Notes: a model not told the origin generated them from the letters alone. Counted from the stretch's first letter, positions 44,827 through 54,059 are shown. The stretch is 64,000 bases of DNA from Actinoplanes siamensis (GCF_016862395.1 NZ_BOMW01000028.1:62001-126000), one strand, 5' to 3'. Translations and numbers: made by a program.

Positions 44827-46062
44827 ATGAGCTTCTGGCTGGAGTCGCTCGGCCCGGTCGAGCGACGGCCACCGCTGCCCGTCGACCGGGACGCCGACGT
44901 GGCCATCGCCGGGGGCGGCTTCACCGGCCTCTGGACCGCGTACTACCTGGCCAAAGCCGATCCGTCGGTGCGCGTCACGGTGTTGGAGGCGGAGCACTGC
45001 GGGTTCGGCGCGTCCGGGCGCAACGGGGGCTGGGCGTCCGGCCTGTTCCCGGTCTCCGAGGAGAAACTGGCCCGACGGTACGGGGCCGCTGCCGCCCGGG
45101 CGATGCACGCGGCGCTCGAGGACTCGGTGGACGAGATCGCCCGGACCGGCATCGACTGTGACTACGCGAAGGGCGGGATGCTCTCGCTCCTGCGTACACC
45201 TGGGCAATTGCGCCGGGCATCAGCCACCGGGCTGCTGGACGCCGCGGCGGCCCGGGCCATCTGCAACGCCGAAGGCGTGCTGGGCGGCGTCTACAGCGAG
45301 CACTGCGCGGCGCTGCACCCGGGCAAGCTGGTCCGCGGGCTGGCCGCCGAGGTGCAGCGGCTCGGCGTGACGATCCACGAGGGCACCCGGGTGCTCGGGC
45401 TGCGCCGCGGCGCGGTGGTCACCGACCATGGCACGGTGCGCGCCGGGACGGTGCTGCGGGCGCTGGAGGGCTGGACCGCCTCGCTGGCCGGGCACCGCCG
45501 CGAACTGGCCCCCGTCTACTCGCTGATGATCGCGACCGAGCCGCTGCCGGCGGCGGTGTGGGAGCGGATCGGGCTGCGGCGCCGGGAGACGTTCACCGAC
45601 GACCGCCGCATGGTCATCTACGGGCAGCGGACCGCTGACGACCGGCTGGCGTTCGGCGGGCGGGGCGCGCCGTACCACTTCGGGTCCCGGGTGCGCCCGG
45701 AGTTCGACCGGGTGCCGGCGGTCTTCGGCAGGCTCCGGCACACCGTGCGCGAGCTGTTCGGCATCGACGTGCCGGTCGCGTACCGGTGGGGTGGGCCGCT
45801 GGGCATCCCGCGCGACTGGATGCCGGGCGTGGGATTGCGCGACGGGGTGGCCTGGGCGGGCGGCTACGTCGGCGACGGGGTCGCCGCCACGAACCTGGCC
45901 GGGCGCACCCTGACCGACCTGATCCTGGGCCGGGAGTCCGCGCTGACCGGGCTGCCCTGGGTCGGGCACCGCTCGCGCCGCTGGGAGCCGGAGCCGGCGC
46001 GCTGGCTCGGCATCAACGGCGGCCTGCACGGCACGGCCCTGCTCGACGCCCTCGACCGCTGA
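44827..46062 (+). CDS. FAD-dependent amine oxidoreductase (DadA/PuuB-like)
   Basis: A 411-residue DAO-family flavoprotein. The dinucleotide fold is ADVAIAGGGFTGLWTAYYLA (about 24-43); GFGASGRNGGWASGLF follows; the C-terminal FAD loop is AWAGGYVGDGVAATNLAGRT. Relatives oxidise gamma-glutamylputrescine or other amines to aldehydes, which would feed the dehydrogenase upstream. It is shorter than usual relatives (about 460), with apparent gaps near residues 125-130 and 215-220. The ATG directly follows the AsnC stop. Confidence 0.87.
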   Translation: MSFWLESLGPVERRPPLPVDRDADVAIAGGGFTGLWTAYYLAKADPSVRVTVLEAEHCGFGASGRNGGWASGLFPVSEEKLARRYGAAAARAMHAALEDSVDEIARTGIDCDYAKGGMLSLLRTPGQLRRASATGLLDAAAARAICNAEGVLGGVYSEHCAALHPGKLVRGLAAEVQRLGVTIHEGTRVLGLRRGAVVTDHGTVRAGTVLRALEGWTASLAGHRRELAPVYSLMIATEPLPAAVWERIGLRRRETFTDDRRMVIYGQRTADDRLAFGGRGAPYHFGSRVRPEFDRVPAVFGRLRHTVRELFGIDVPVAYRWGGPLGIPRDWMPGVGLRDGVAWAGGYVGDGVAATNLAGRTLTDLILGRESALTGLPWVGHRSRRWEPEPARWLGINGGLHGTALLDALDR

Positions 46063-46295
46063 CCCGTCCGCCCACACACACGCCTCCGCACCGCGGCCCA
46101 CACGGGGACGCGGACCACTCACCGCGCCACCGGCGGGACCCGGCCGGGGGCCAGCGCCGCTGAACCGGGCCCGTGACCACCACCAGGACCAGCCGGCACA
46201 CCGGGCTGGGGCGATCGTTGGAATGGTCGGCCCGGCGGCTTCTCCGGGGTTGATGTGCCCGCCGTCCAGCCCGGCCAGGTCGACCCGGTGCCTTT

Positions 46296-46691
46296 CTATA
46301 CAGCGCAGCGCTGGCCGTGCTGATGCGGACCGTTGTCGAGCAGTTCCTGGATGGTCGCCAGCAGCTGGTCGTTCGGGCAGGGCTTGAGCAGCACGGCGCA
46401 CACCTCGGCCGCCGCCGCGCGCGGGTCGCCCGGGGTGAGCTGGCCGGTCAGGATCGCCACCGGCAGATCCGCCACCTCCGGATGCTCGCGCACCCGCCGG
46501 ATCAGCTCCCAGCCGTCCATCCGGGGCATGCCGAGATCGGTCAGCAGCGCGTCCGGATGTTTCTCGACGATCATCTCCAGCGCGGCCTGCCCGTCCGGCG
46601 CATGCAGCACGGTCAGGCCGGCCCGCTTGCACACCCTCGCCAGGACGGCGGCGATGTCCTCGTCGTCCTCGGCGATCAACAAAGTGGCCAT
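46296..46691 (-). CDS. Stand-alone CheY-like response regulator
   Basis: A 131-residue single receiver domain: ATLLIAEDDEDIAAVL at the start, phosphoacceptor Asp in DALLTDLGMPRMDGWEL (about 52), Thr in VAILTGQ and Lys in VLLKP. It has no output domain, so it acts by protein contact in a phosphorelay or on chemotaxis-type targets. The start is the ATG at 46691. It is unlinked to a kinase here; the nearest are at 60-64 kb. The 233-bp gap before it shows no gene. Confidence 0.9.
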   Translation of the reverse strand: MATLLIAEDDEDIAAVLARVCKRAGLTVLHAPDGQAALEMIVEKHPDALLTDLGMPRMDGWELIRRVREHPEVADLPVAILTGQLTPGDPRAAAAEVCAVLLKPCPNDQLLATIQELLDNGPHQHGQRCAV

Positions 46692-46895
46692 TCTGTAAGC
46701 ATGCGCTCGTCCCGGGCGGACCGGGAGTTTTTGCAACGATTACCCAGGTGGATGCGCCGGCTGCCGGGCCCCGCACGGCATGGCCGGCGCCGGACGGGCA
46801 ACGATCGACGGCGACAAGACCCATAAGACCCTTTATCCGTACGGGGCATGATCGGAACCGGGCAGAAGTAGTCAACCGTCGATACCCTCGAACAG

Positions 46896-47627
46896 GTGAC
46901 ACATCGAGTACCCGTAGTGTTCATCGCCGCGCTCGGCGAGCCGGGGCGCACCTGGCAGCCCGTGCTCGACATCCTCGAGGACCTGACCACCGTAACCTAC
47001 GACCGGCCCGGGATCGGCCGCACGCCGCACCGCCCGGCGCCCAATCCCCCGCTGCCGTACAGCGCGTTCGCCGACGAACTGGCCGCGGAGCTCGACGCCC
47101 GGGGCGTCACCGGCGCGGCGGTGGTCGCGGCGCACTCGATCGGCAGCCTGATCGCCCGGGTCTACGCCGACCGGCACCCGCACCGGGTGGCCGGCCTGGT
47201 ACACGTGGACGGCTCGATCCCGCAGTTCCACGTGGTGCCCGGCCTGGAGTCGGCGCAGGACGGCGCCGACGGCGATCCGGACGCCACCGAGATCGACGTG
47301 GTGAGCGGGGAGGTGGAGGTGCTCTACGCCGCGACACCCACAGTGCCGACGCTGGTGCTGACCCGGACGCCGGGCCGGTGGGACGGCGCGAACCCCGCGC
47401 CGTCCGGGGCCGAGGAGCTGTGGCTGGCCAGCCAGCGCATCCTGGCCCGGGAGACCGGCTCGCCGCTGATCGTCGCGGAGCATTCCGGCCACCGGATCCC
47501 GACCGAACAGCCGGACCTGGTGGCCTACGCGATCCGGGCCGTGCACACCGCCGCGACGACCGGCCGGCCCGTGCGCCTGGCCGCCGAGGCCCTTGCGGCA
47601 GTCGGCGCTCACCTGGACAAACACTGA
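46896..47627 (+). CDS. Alpha/beta-fold hydrolase
   Basis: A 243-residue hydrolase. VVFIAALGEPGRTWQPVLDI supplies the oxyanion region, TVTYDRPGIGRT is typical of the fold, and the nucleophile Ser is in VAAHSIGSLIARVYA (about 112). The usual GxSxG is AHSIG, with Ala in place of the first Gly. The acid Asp in VHVDGSIPQF or VPTLVLTRTPGR and His in VAEHSGHRIP complete a plausible triad. The substrate is unknown. The GTG start at 46896 stands after a 204-bp promoter gap. Confidence 0.85.
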   Translation: MTHRVPVVFIAALGEPGRTWQPVLDILEDLTTVTYDRPGIGRTPHRPAPNPPLPYSAFADELAAELDARGVTGAAVVAAHSIGSLIARVYADRHPHRVAGLVHVDGSIPQFHVVPGLESAQDGADGDPDATEIDVVSGEVEVLYAATPTVPTLVLTRTPGRWDGANPAPSGAEELWLASQRILARETGSPLIVAEHSGHRIPTEQPDLVAYAIRAVHTAATTGRPVRLAAEALAAVGAHLDKH

Positions 47628-48055
47628 TTCGGCGGTACGCCGCGCGACAAAGCCCGCGCTTCCGGCCGCCGAGCGAGATCGCCGGCGCCGAGCAGTCTTC
47701 GCCACCGACACCCACCGAGCTCCGCACTCATCGTCGCCACCGATGACGCTTGACCGCCATGAGCGCCAGCCGCGCTTGCCCGGCCGGCGCTCATGGTGGC
47801 TACGGCGGCTTCCGTTACGCCGATGGAGCCCAGCGGGGAGCGACAGGGCGGGGCGCGGTGAGGCGCGGGGTGGGCGGAACGCCGCTGCGCGAGGCGGGGC
47901 GGAGCGCTGCCGCACCGGGCGAACGCGGAACGCAGCGAAGCTCCGGCGCGCGGCGGGCGGGCGGCAGGCGGGCGCGATGAAGCGGGGACGCGGTGCGGCA
48001 GGTTGGCGGTGCGCCAAGAGCGCGACGCGGCAGCAGGTCGGTGAGGTGGGTGGCC

Positions 48056-48105
48056 GGGGGGTGGGGTGGGCCCGCCGTCCGGGGGGTGGGGTGGGCCCGC
48101 CGTCC
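48056..48105 (+). repeat. 25-bp G-rich tandem repeat, two copies, in a 509-bp gap
   Basis: Two exact copies of a unit made of GGGGGGTGGGGTGGG plus CCCGCCGTCC lie at 48056-48080 and 48081-48105. The G runs could form a quadruplex. They are about 30 bp past the stop of the minus-strand aminotransferase, so a role in its termination is possible. I find no gene in the rest of 47628-48136. Confidence 0.75.
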
Positions 48106-48136
48106 GGGGAGGGCGGCGGGCCGGCGCGTCAGCGGG

Positions 48137-49537
48137 TCACAGGCGGTTCCAGGCCTCCGTCAGCACGCCCCGCAGGATCTGCTCGATCTCCGCGAACTGG
48201 GTTTCCGTCGCGGTCAGCGGCGGCGCCAGCTGGATCACCGGGTCGCCCCGGTCGTCGGCCCGGCAGTAGAGGCCGGCCTCGAACAGGGCGCTGGAGAGGA
48301 AGCCGCGCAGCAGCCGCTCCGACTCGTCGGCGGTGAAGGTCTCCTTCGTCGCCTTGTCCTTGACCATCTCGATGCCGAAGAAGTAGCCGTCGCCGCGGAC
48401 GTCGCCGACGATCGGCAGGTCGAGCAGCTTCTCCAGGTACGACCGGAAGAGCGGGCTGTTGTCCCGGACGTGCTGGTTGAGGTTCTCCCGCTGCATGATG
48501 TCCAGGTTGGCCAGGGCGACCGCGGCGCCGACCGGGTGGCCGCCGTAGGTGATGCCGTGCGCGAACCAGTTGGCGCCGGTGAGGAAAGGCTGGGCCAGGC
48601 GCTCCGACGCGATCATCGCGCCGAGCGGGACGTACCCCGAGGTCAGCCCCTTGGCGACGGTGATGATGTCGGGCTGGTAGCCGTACCTGTCGGCGCCGAA
48701 GAACTCGCCGAGCCGGCCGAACGCGCAGATCACCTCGTCGGAGACGAGCAGCACGTCGTACCGGTCGCAGATCTCGCGGACCCGTTGGAAGTATCCGGGC
48801 GGCGGCGGGAAGCAGCCGCCGGCGTTCTGCACCGGCTCCAGGTAGACCGCGGCGACGGTGTCCGGGCCCTCGAACTCGATCATCTCGGCGATGCGGTCGG
48901 CGGCCCAGACGCCGAACTGTTCCGGCGTCATGTTCTCGTCGGGGCGGCGGTAGTAGTTCGTGTTCGGTACCCGCACGGTGCTCGGGACCAGCGGCTCGAA
49001 GTCCTGCTTGAACGGCGGGATGCCGGTGATCGACAGGGCGCCCATCGAGCTGCCGTGGTAGGCCACGGCGCGTGAGATCACCTTGGTCTTCAGCGGCTTG
49101 CCGACCTTCTTGAAGTACGACCGGGCCAGCTTCCACGCCGACTCGACGGCCTCGGAGCCGCCGGTGGTGAAGAAGACCCGGTTCAGGTCGCCGGGGGCCA
49201 TCTCGGCCAGGCGGCCGGCCAGCTCGATGGCCTTGGGGTGCGCGTACGACCAGATCGGGAAGTACGCCAGCTCACCGGCCTGCTTGGCGGCGGCCTCGGC
49301 GAGTTCCTGCCGGCCGTGCCCGGTCTGCACCACGAACAGGGCGGAGAGCCCGTCCAGGTAGCGGCGGCCGGTGGAGTCCCACACGTAGCAGCCGTCACCG
49401 CGGGTGATCACCGGGACCGGCGCGTCCTGGTACGACGAGAGGCGGGTGAAGTGCATCCACAGGTGGTCACGGGCGGTCGCGGAGAGGGTTTCCACATCGT
49501 CGGGCTGTCGGTCGGTCACGGGGTCTCCACTGGCCAC
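48137..49537 (-). CDS. Aspartate aminotransferase-family protein (omega-amino acid/polyamine:pyruvate type)
   Basis: A 466-residue class III PLP transaminase. It has DGLSALFVVQTGHGRQELAE, FFTTGGSEAVESAWKLARSY (about 120), AVAYHGSSMGALSITGIP and LLVSDEVICAFGRLGEFFGA, with the Schiff-base Lys in TVAKGLTSGYVPLGAMI (about 297). Relatives use putrescine, beta-alanine or taurine with pyruvate. The GTG at 49537 is the start. It lies 144 bp from the PotC-like gene on the same strand, so it may be the last gene of the importer operon or have its own promoter. Confidence 0.9.
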   Translation of the reverse strand: MASGDPVTDRQPDDVETLSATARDHLWMHFTRLSSYQDAPVPVITRGDGCYVWDSTGRRYLDGLSALFVVQTGHGRQELAEAAAKQAGELAYFPIWSYAHPKAIELAGRLAEMAPGDLNRVFFTTGGSEAVESAWKLARSYFKKVGKPLKTKVISRAVAYHGSSMGALSITGIPPFKQDFEPLVPSTVRVPNTNYYRRPDENMTPEQFGVWAADRIAEMIEFEGPDTVAAVYLEPVQNAGGCFPPPPGYFQRVREICDRYDVLLVSDEVICAFGRLGEFFGADRYGYQPDIITVAKGLTSGYVPLGAMIASERLAQPFLTGANWFAHGITYGGHPVGAAVALANLDIMQRENLNQHVRDNSPLFRSYLEKLLDLPIVGDVRGDGYFFGIEMVKDKATKETFTADESERLLRGFLSSALFEAGLYCRADDRGDPVIQLAPPLTATETQFAEIEQILRGVLTEAWNRL

Positions 49538-49594
49538 TAGTCCTGTTGTTGCCCCTGATCCTGCCCACGGAATCCGTCGCGCACAAGTCCCGAG

Positions 49595-49613
49595 ACAACC
49601 ATTTCCGTGTTGT
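49595..49613. promoter_or_regulatory. Inverted repeat ACAAC-N9-GTTGT upstream of the aminotransferase
   Basis: Five-base perfect arms at 49595-49599 and 49609-49613, 58 bp before the aminotransferase start, in an AT-richer patch. An AGCGGAAAA string nearby (49615 region) also occurs before the aldehyde dehydrogenase at 41574. It may be an AsnC/Lrp or other regulator site; weak evidence. Confidence 0.3.
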
Positions 49614-49681
49614 TAGCGGAAAAACCTCACGTCGCGGAAGGCGCCGGCCACGGCATTCGTGACCGGCGCCGGCGGCGGGCG

Positions 49682-50512
49682 TCAGCCCCGGCGCGCCTTC
49701 GACCGGGACCGCAGGTTGGTGATCACCGCGATCAGCACGCCGGCCGCGAAGATCAGCGTGCCCATCACGTTGACCTGCGGCGGCAGGCCGACCCGGGTGG
49801 CACCCCAGATCCACAGCGGGAACGTCACGGTGGTGCCCGCGGTGAAGTTGGTGACCACGAAGTCGTCGATCGACAGCGCGAAGGCGAGCATCACGCCGGA
49901 GAACACGGCCGGCAGGATGATCGGGAAGGTGACCTTCCAGAACGTCGTCCACGGGCCCGCCCCGAGGTCGGCGGCGGCCTCCTCGATCGACCGGTCCAGG
50001 GTGATCACCCGGGCCCGGACCACTGTGGAGACGAACGAGATGGAGAACATCACGTGCGCGATGGTGATGGTGACCGCGCCCAGGCCGACCCCGGCCGAGA
50101 CGAAGAGCGTGAGCAGCGAGATGCCCATGATCAGCTCGGGCGAGGACATGGTGGCGAACATGATGAGGTTGACGCCCTCCGCGCCGCGGAACCGGTAGCG
50201 GCCCAGCGCGTATCCGATGCCGGTGCCCAGCGCCCCGGCCAGCAGCGAGCTGATCACCGCGATCACCAGCGAGATGACCAGGGCCGAGGTGAGGTCGCCG
50301 ATCTCGAAGAGCTTGGCGTACCACTTGACCGTGAAGCCCTGCCAGGTCTGGTTGTAGCGGCCCTTCGGGTTGTTGAACCCGAAGGCGATCATGATCAGGA
50401 TCGGCGCCACCAGCCAGGCGATGACCAACCAGGTGTACGTGAACAGCGCCCGCTCACCGGTGAGGCGGAACCGGCGCGCCCTCGTGGCCGGAGCCGGCAT
50501 CGTCGTGGTCAT
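49682..50512 (-). CDS. potC: Polyamine ABC transporter permease, PotC-like
   Basis: A 276-residue permease with six helices; helix 1 is about 27-47. The coupling loop DRSIEEAAADLGAGPWTTFW (about 178-197) is the classic PotC EAA motif, and ALSIDDFVVTNFTAG is characteristic of PotC. The ATG at 50512 overlaps the PotB-like stop as ATGA. Confidence 0.93.
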   Translation of the reverse strand: MTTTMPAPATRARRFRLTGERALFTYTWLVIAWLVAPILIMIAFGFNNPKGRYNQTWQGFTVKWYAKLFEIGDLTSALVISLVIAVISSLLAGALGTGIGYALGRYRFRGAEGVNLIMFATMSSPELIMGISLLTLFVSAGVGLGAVTITIAHVMFSISFVSTVVRARVITLDRSIEEAAADLGAGPWTTFWKVTFPIILPAVFSGVMLAFALSIDDFVVTNFTAGTTVTFPLWIWGATRVGLPPQVNVMGTLIFAAGVLIAVITNLRSRSKARRG

Positions 50513-51372
50513 CGCGCCGCCGCATTCATGACGTCCTCGGTGCCGAGCACCCGCGCGTACGCGAAGACGCCGGTCAGCAGCACTGCCATCAGGAAGAAGG
50601 ACAGCGCCGAGGCCATCGGGTAGTTGGAGTTGGCCAGCGCCTGCGCCTGCACGACCTGGCCGATCATGGTGGTCGACGAGCTGCCCAGCACCCCGGAGTT
50701 GACGTAGTCGGAGCTGGCCGGGACGAACGTCATCAGCACACCGGCGAAGACGCCGGGCAGCGCGAGCGGGAACACCACCCGCCGGAAGACCGTCATCGGC
50801 GCCGCGTACAGGTCCCGGGCCGCCTCCACCACGCGCGGGTCGATGCGCTCCAGGGCCACGTAGATCGGCAGCACCATGAACGGCAGGAAGTTGTAGATCA
50901 GACCGAAGATCACCGCGTACGGCGTACCCAGGATGTGGAAGCCGGGCGAGAGCAGCCCGGCCTCCTTCAGCGGGTGCAGCAGCATCCCGTCGTCGGTGAG
51001 GATCTGCCGCCACGAGATCGTCCGCAGCACGAACGACACGAAGAACGGCAGCAGGACGAGGAACAGGTAGGTCGGCTTGCGCCGGCCGCCGTAGAAGGCG
51101 ATCCAGTACGCGACCGGGAAGCTCATCACGATCAGCGCCACCGTCGTGATGAGCCCGTACACCAGCGAGCGGATCAACTGGACGCGGTAGTCGGTGATGG
51201 CGTCGAGGTAGTTCTGCCAGTGACCGGTGAACCGGTATCCGTTGATGATGTCGCCCTGCTGCAGGGAGAGCGAGAACATGGTGACCATCGGCACCACGAA
51301 GAACAGCAGCAGCCACAACCCGCCGGGCAGCACCAGCAGGTAGGGCGCGAGTGTACGTTTCACCCGGTTCAT
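50509..51372 (-). CDS. potB: Polyamine ABC transporter permease, PotB-like
   Basis: A 287-residue permease with six helices. FFVSFVLRTISWRQILTDDG (about 108) and the coupling loop ERIDPRVVEAARDLYAAPMT (about 170) are typical of PotB. It is coupled to the PotC-like gene and starts 4 bp after the binding-protein stop. Confidence 0.93.
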   Translation of the reverse strand: MNRVKRTLAPYLLVLPGGLWLLLFFVVPMVTMFSLSLQQGDIINGYRFTGHWQNYLDAITDYRVQLIRSLVYGLITTVALIVMSFPVAYWIAFYGGRRKPTYLFLVLLPFFVSFVLRTISWRQILTDDGMLLHPLKEAGLLSPGFHILGTPYAVIFGLIYNFLPFMVLPIYVALERIDPRVVEAARDLYAAPMTVFRRVVFPLALPGVFAGVLMTFVPASSDYVNSGVLGSSSTTMIGQVVQAQALANSNYPMASALSFFLMAVLLTGVFAYARVLGTEDVMNAAAR

Positions 51373-51376
51373 CGGC

Positions 51377-52627
51377 TCAGCTCAGTGTGATCGGTTCGAA
51401 GATGCGCTGGAAGTTCTGCTGCTCCTCCGCGGTGTTGAAGTCCACGTAGTAGTGCAGCTTGGCGTAGTCGGACTCGCCCGGGAACACCAGCGGGCTGTCC
51501 GCGACCTCGGTCAGCGTGGCCCTGTCGTCGCCGCTCGCGGCCGCCGCGTCCTTCTTGATCTGCGCCTGCGCGGCCGGCACCGGGCAGACGTAGTTGATGT
51601 ACTCGGCCAGCGCCGCCGCGTTCTCCACCTCGTAGAAGAAGTCCATCAGCATGATCGCGTCGACCGGGTTGGTAGCGGTGACCGGGATCGTCATGTTGTC
51701 GGTCCAGATCGTGCCGCCCTCCGACGGGATCACGAACCGGAAGTCCGTACCGTCCGACACGTTCTTCTGGAAGACGTCGCCGGACCACGCCTGGGTCAGC
51801 CAGACCTCGCCCTTGCCCAGCGCGTCGACGTAGCTCTGGTCGTAGTAGTTGCGGACCATGCCCGCGTCCTTCTGCTCCTTGAGCTTGGCCGCGGCCTTCT
51901 TCCAGTCGCCCTCCTCCGAGTCGCCCGGCTTGAGGCCCGCCGCGAGCAGGCCGAAGTTGGCCAGCTCCTGGGTGTCGGAGAACATGCCGACCTTGCCCTT
52001 GAACTTCGGGTCCCACAGGTCGGCCAGCGAGGTGATCTCCCGGCCGGTCTTCTTGATGTCGTACGCGATGCCGGTGATGCCGGACGCCCACGGGATGCTG
52101 AAGACGTTGCCCGGGTCGAACGCCTCGTTGGCGTACGACTTGGCGGCGTTCGCGGCGTAGTTCGGCAGCTTGGAGTGGTCCAGCGGGGCCAGGAAGCCGC
52201 CGGAGCGGAACTGCCCGAACTGGAGCGAGTTGGTGATCACCATGAGGTCGAAGCCGATCGACTGACCGGCCGAGAGCTGGGGCTGCACCTTGGCGAACCA
52301 GGGGCCCATCTCCTGGATGACCTCCTGGTAGTTGACCGTGATGCCGGTCCTCGCGGTGAACTTCGCGAGCTCGGGCTTCTTCGGGTCCATGTAGAGCGGC
52401 CAGTTGGCGAAGTCGACCTTGCCGTTCTTGACCTTGCCGCCCCAGAACTTCTGCACCGCGTCGGGAGCGACGCTGGCCTCCGGCGAGCCCTTGCCCTGCA
52501 CGCCGCAGGCCGCGAGGAAGGCACCAAGAGCCGACACCCCGCCGAGGCGCAGGGCGTCACGGCGGCCGAGCCGCCGCGACGTCAGGCCGCGGAGGAGGGC
52601 GGGGTCCGGCTTGTTGGTCGGGAACAT
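51377..52627 (-). CDS. potD: Polyamine-type extracellular binding protein, PotD-like
   Basis: A 416-residue receptor with a twin-arginine-like, lipoprotein-type signal: TSRRLGRRDALRLGG, a hydrophobic core and LAAC (Cys about 41). The mature part has KVDFANWPLYMD, FDLMVITNSLQFGQF, SIPWASGITGIAYDI and the C-terminal half of PotD/PotF folds. Ligand may be putrescine, spermidine or a related compound. The ATG shares one base with the ATPase stop (TGATG). Confidence 0.92.
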   Translation of the reverse strand: MFPTNKPDPALLRGLTSRRLGRRDALRLGGVSALGAFLAACGVQGKGSPEASVAPDAVQKFWGGKVKNGKVDFANWPLYMDPKKPELAKFTARTGITVNYQEVIQEMGPWFAKVQPQLSAGQSIGFDLMVITNSLQFGQFRSGGFLAPLDHSKLPNYAANAAKSYANEAFDPGNVFSIPWASGITGIAYDIKKTGREITSLADLWDPKFKGKVGMFSDTQELANFGLLAAGLKPGDSEEGDWKKAAAKLKEQKDAGMVRNYYDQSYVDALGKGEVWLTQAWSGDVFQKNVSDGTDFRFVIPSEGGTIWTDNMTIPVTATNPVDAIMLMDFFYEVENAAALAEYINYVCPVPAAQAQIKKDAAAASGDDRATLTEVADSPLVFPGESDYAKLHYYVDFNTAEEQQNFQRIFEPITLS

Positions 52628-53784
52628 CAGACTCCGATCGGGTACGAGTGCTGCGGGGCCCAGGTGAGGAAGACGCGCTCGCCGCGCGAGGCGACGTCCT
52701 CGGCATCGTGCGCGTTCTGATCGAACACCACGAAATCAGATCCAGCGGACGTCGCCACTGTGTAGTTTGTCGATGTCCCGTGGTAGACGACCTCGGTGAC
52801 GGTCCCGGCGAGGACGCTGCCGGCGGCCTGCAGGGGCGCCGTGCGGTGCAGGCCGATCTTCTCGGGCCGCACCGACACCTCGATGCCCTGCCCGGCCCGC
52901 ACCGAGCCGGGCACCGGCGCCACGATCCGCTCCCCCGGCCCGACGTCCAGCACGGCCCATCCGTTCTCCACCCGGCTGACCCGTCCGTCGACGATGTTGG
53001 AGGTGCCGATGAAGCCGGCCACGAACCGGGTCGCCGGCTTCTCGTAGATCTCCCGGGGCGTGCCGAGCTGTTCGATCAGGCCGGCGTTCATCACCGCGAT
53101 CCGGTCCGACATGGTCAGCGCCTCGCCCTGGTCGTGGGTGACGTAGACGAAGGTGATCCCGACCTCGCGCTGGATCCGCTTGAGCTCGATCTGCATCTGC
53201 TGGCGCAGCTTGAGGTCGAGCGCGCCGAGCGGCTCGTCGAGCAGCAGCGCCCGCGGGTGGTTGACCAGCGCCCGGGCCAGCGCGACGCGCTGCTGCTGGC
53301 CGCCGGACATCTCCCTGGGGTGCCGCTTCTCCATGCCGGTGAGCGAGACGATCTCCAGGATCTCGCCGACCCGCCGCCTGATCTCGGCCTTGCCGACCTT
53401 CTTGCGCTCCAGCCCGAACGAGACGTTCTGCAACACGTTGAGGTGCGGGAACAGCGCGTACGACTGGAACACCATGTTCACGTCGCGCTTGTTGGCCGCG
53501 ACGCCGGTCACGTCCTTGCCGTCCAGGAACACCCGGCCGGTGGTCGGCGCCTCGAAGCCGGCGATCATCCGCATCGTGGTGGTCTTGCCGCAGCCGGACG
53601 GACCGAGCAGCGAGAAGAACTCCCCCTGAGCGATGGACAGGTCGAGGCTCTTGACGGCCGGGACCGCCTCGCCGTGCGACAGGTATTGCTTGCGCACCCC
53701 GGCGAACTGGATCGCCGGGTGGCCGGTCCGCTCACCGCCGGCGGACCGAGCCGTCACGGCGTGATGCGGGGGAGACGTGGTCAT
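52627..53784 (-). CDS. potA: Polyamine ABC transporter ATPase, PotA-like
   Basis: A 385-residue ATPase: Walker A GPSGCGKTTTMRMIAGFE (about 60), Q-loop VFQSYALFPHL, signature MSGGQQQRVALARALV, Walker B ALLLDEPLGALD and His switch VTHDQGEALTMSDR. A C-terminal TOBE domain (from about 285) is present. ATG at 53784 has GAGGTG upstream; the longer frame to 53907 is unlikely. It is the first intact gene of the importer operon, preceded by two decayed genes on the same strand. Confidence 0.94.
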   Translation of the reverse strand: MTTSPPHHAVTARSAGGERTGHPAIQFAGVRKQYLSHGEAVPAVKSLDLSIAQGEFFSLLGPSGCGKTTTMRMIAGFEAPTTGRVFLDGKDVTGVAANKRDVNMVFQSYALFPHLNVLQNVSFGLERKKVGKAEIRRRVGEILEIVSLTGMEKRHPREMSGGQQQRVALARALVNHPRALLLDEPLGALDLKLRQQMQIELKRIQREVGITFVYVTHDQGEALTMSDRIAVMNAGLIEQLGTPREIYEKPATRFVAGFIGTSNIVDGRVSRVENGWAVLDVGPGERIVAPVPGSVRAGQGIEVSVRPEKIGLHRTAPLQAAGSVLAGTVTEVVYHGTSTNYTVATSAGSDFVVFDQNAHDAEDVASRGERVFLTWAPQHSYPIGV

Positions 53785-53831
53785 CGTGGTCACCTCGGGG
53801 CGGGGGTGGTGAAATTCGGTCGGGCAGCGGA

Positions 53832-54059
53832 TCAGCCGGGACAGCTCATCACGTGTTTGATCCGGGTGTACTCCTCGAAGCCGTGCAGGGAAAGGTCCTT
53901 GCCCCATCCCGTGTGGTGGTAGCCGGCCACCACCTCGGCGCGCGCCGGCGCGTGCGCGTAGGTCTCCCCGGCGTCGACGACCGGCGACGTCCGCCCCACC
54001 TCGGTGTCCGCGAACGACCAGCCGACGAAGTTGCGCAGCACGAGAAATTCGGTGCTCAA
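53832..54059 (-). pseudogene. Internally deleted aldehyde dehydrogenase
   Basis: A 75-codon frame whose start (LVLRNFVGWSFADTEVGRTS then PVVDAGETYAHAP) matches the first about 40 residues of PatD/PuuC-type dehydrogenases. Its end (GYHHTGWGKDLSLHGFEEY then TRIKHVMSCPG) matches the last 30. Roughly 400 middle residues, including catalytic Glu and Cys, are gone in one in-frame deletion. The closing block is close to that of the intact enzyme at 41623-43059 (GKDLSVYGLEDYTRIKHV). It lies 47 bp upstream of potA on the same strand. Confidence 0.8.

Noticed and set aside
43066-45207. 713-residue antisense open frame over gabT, AsnC and the FAD gene
   Set aside because: It covers three well-supported genes on the other strand and shows no domain; a codon-bias shadow.
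48056-48105. Possible origin or attachment repeat
   Set aside because: Only two G-rich units, no AT-rich zone, DnaA boxes or tRNA nearby.
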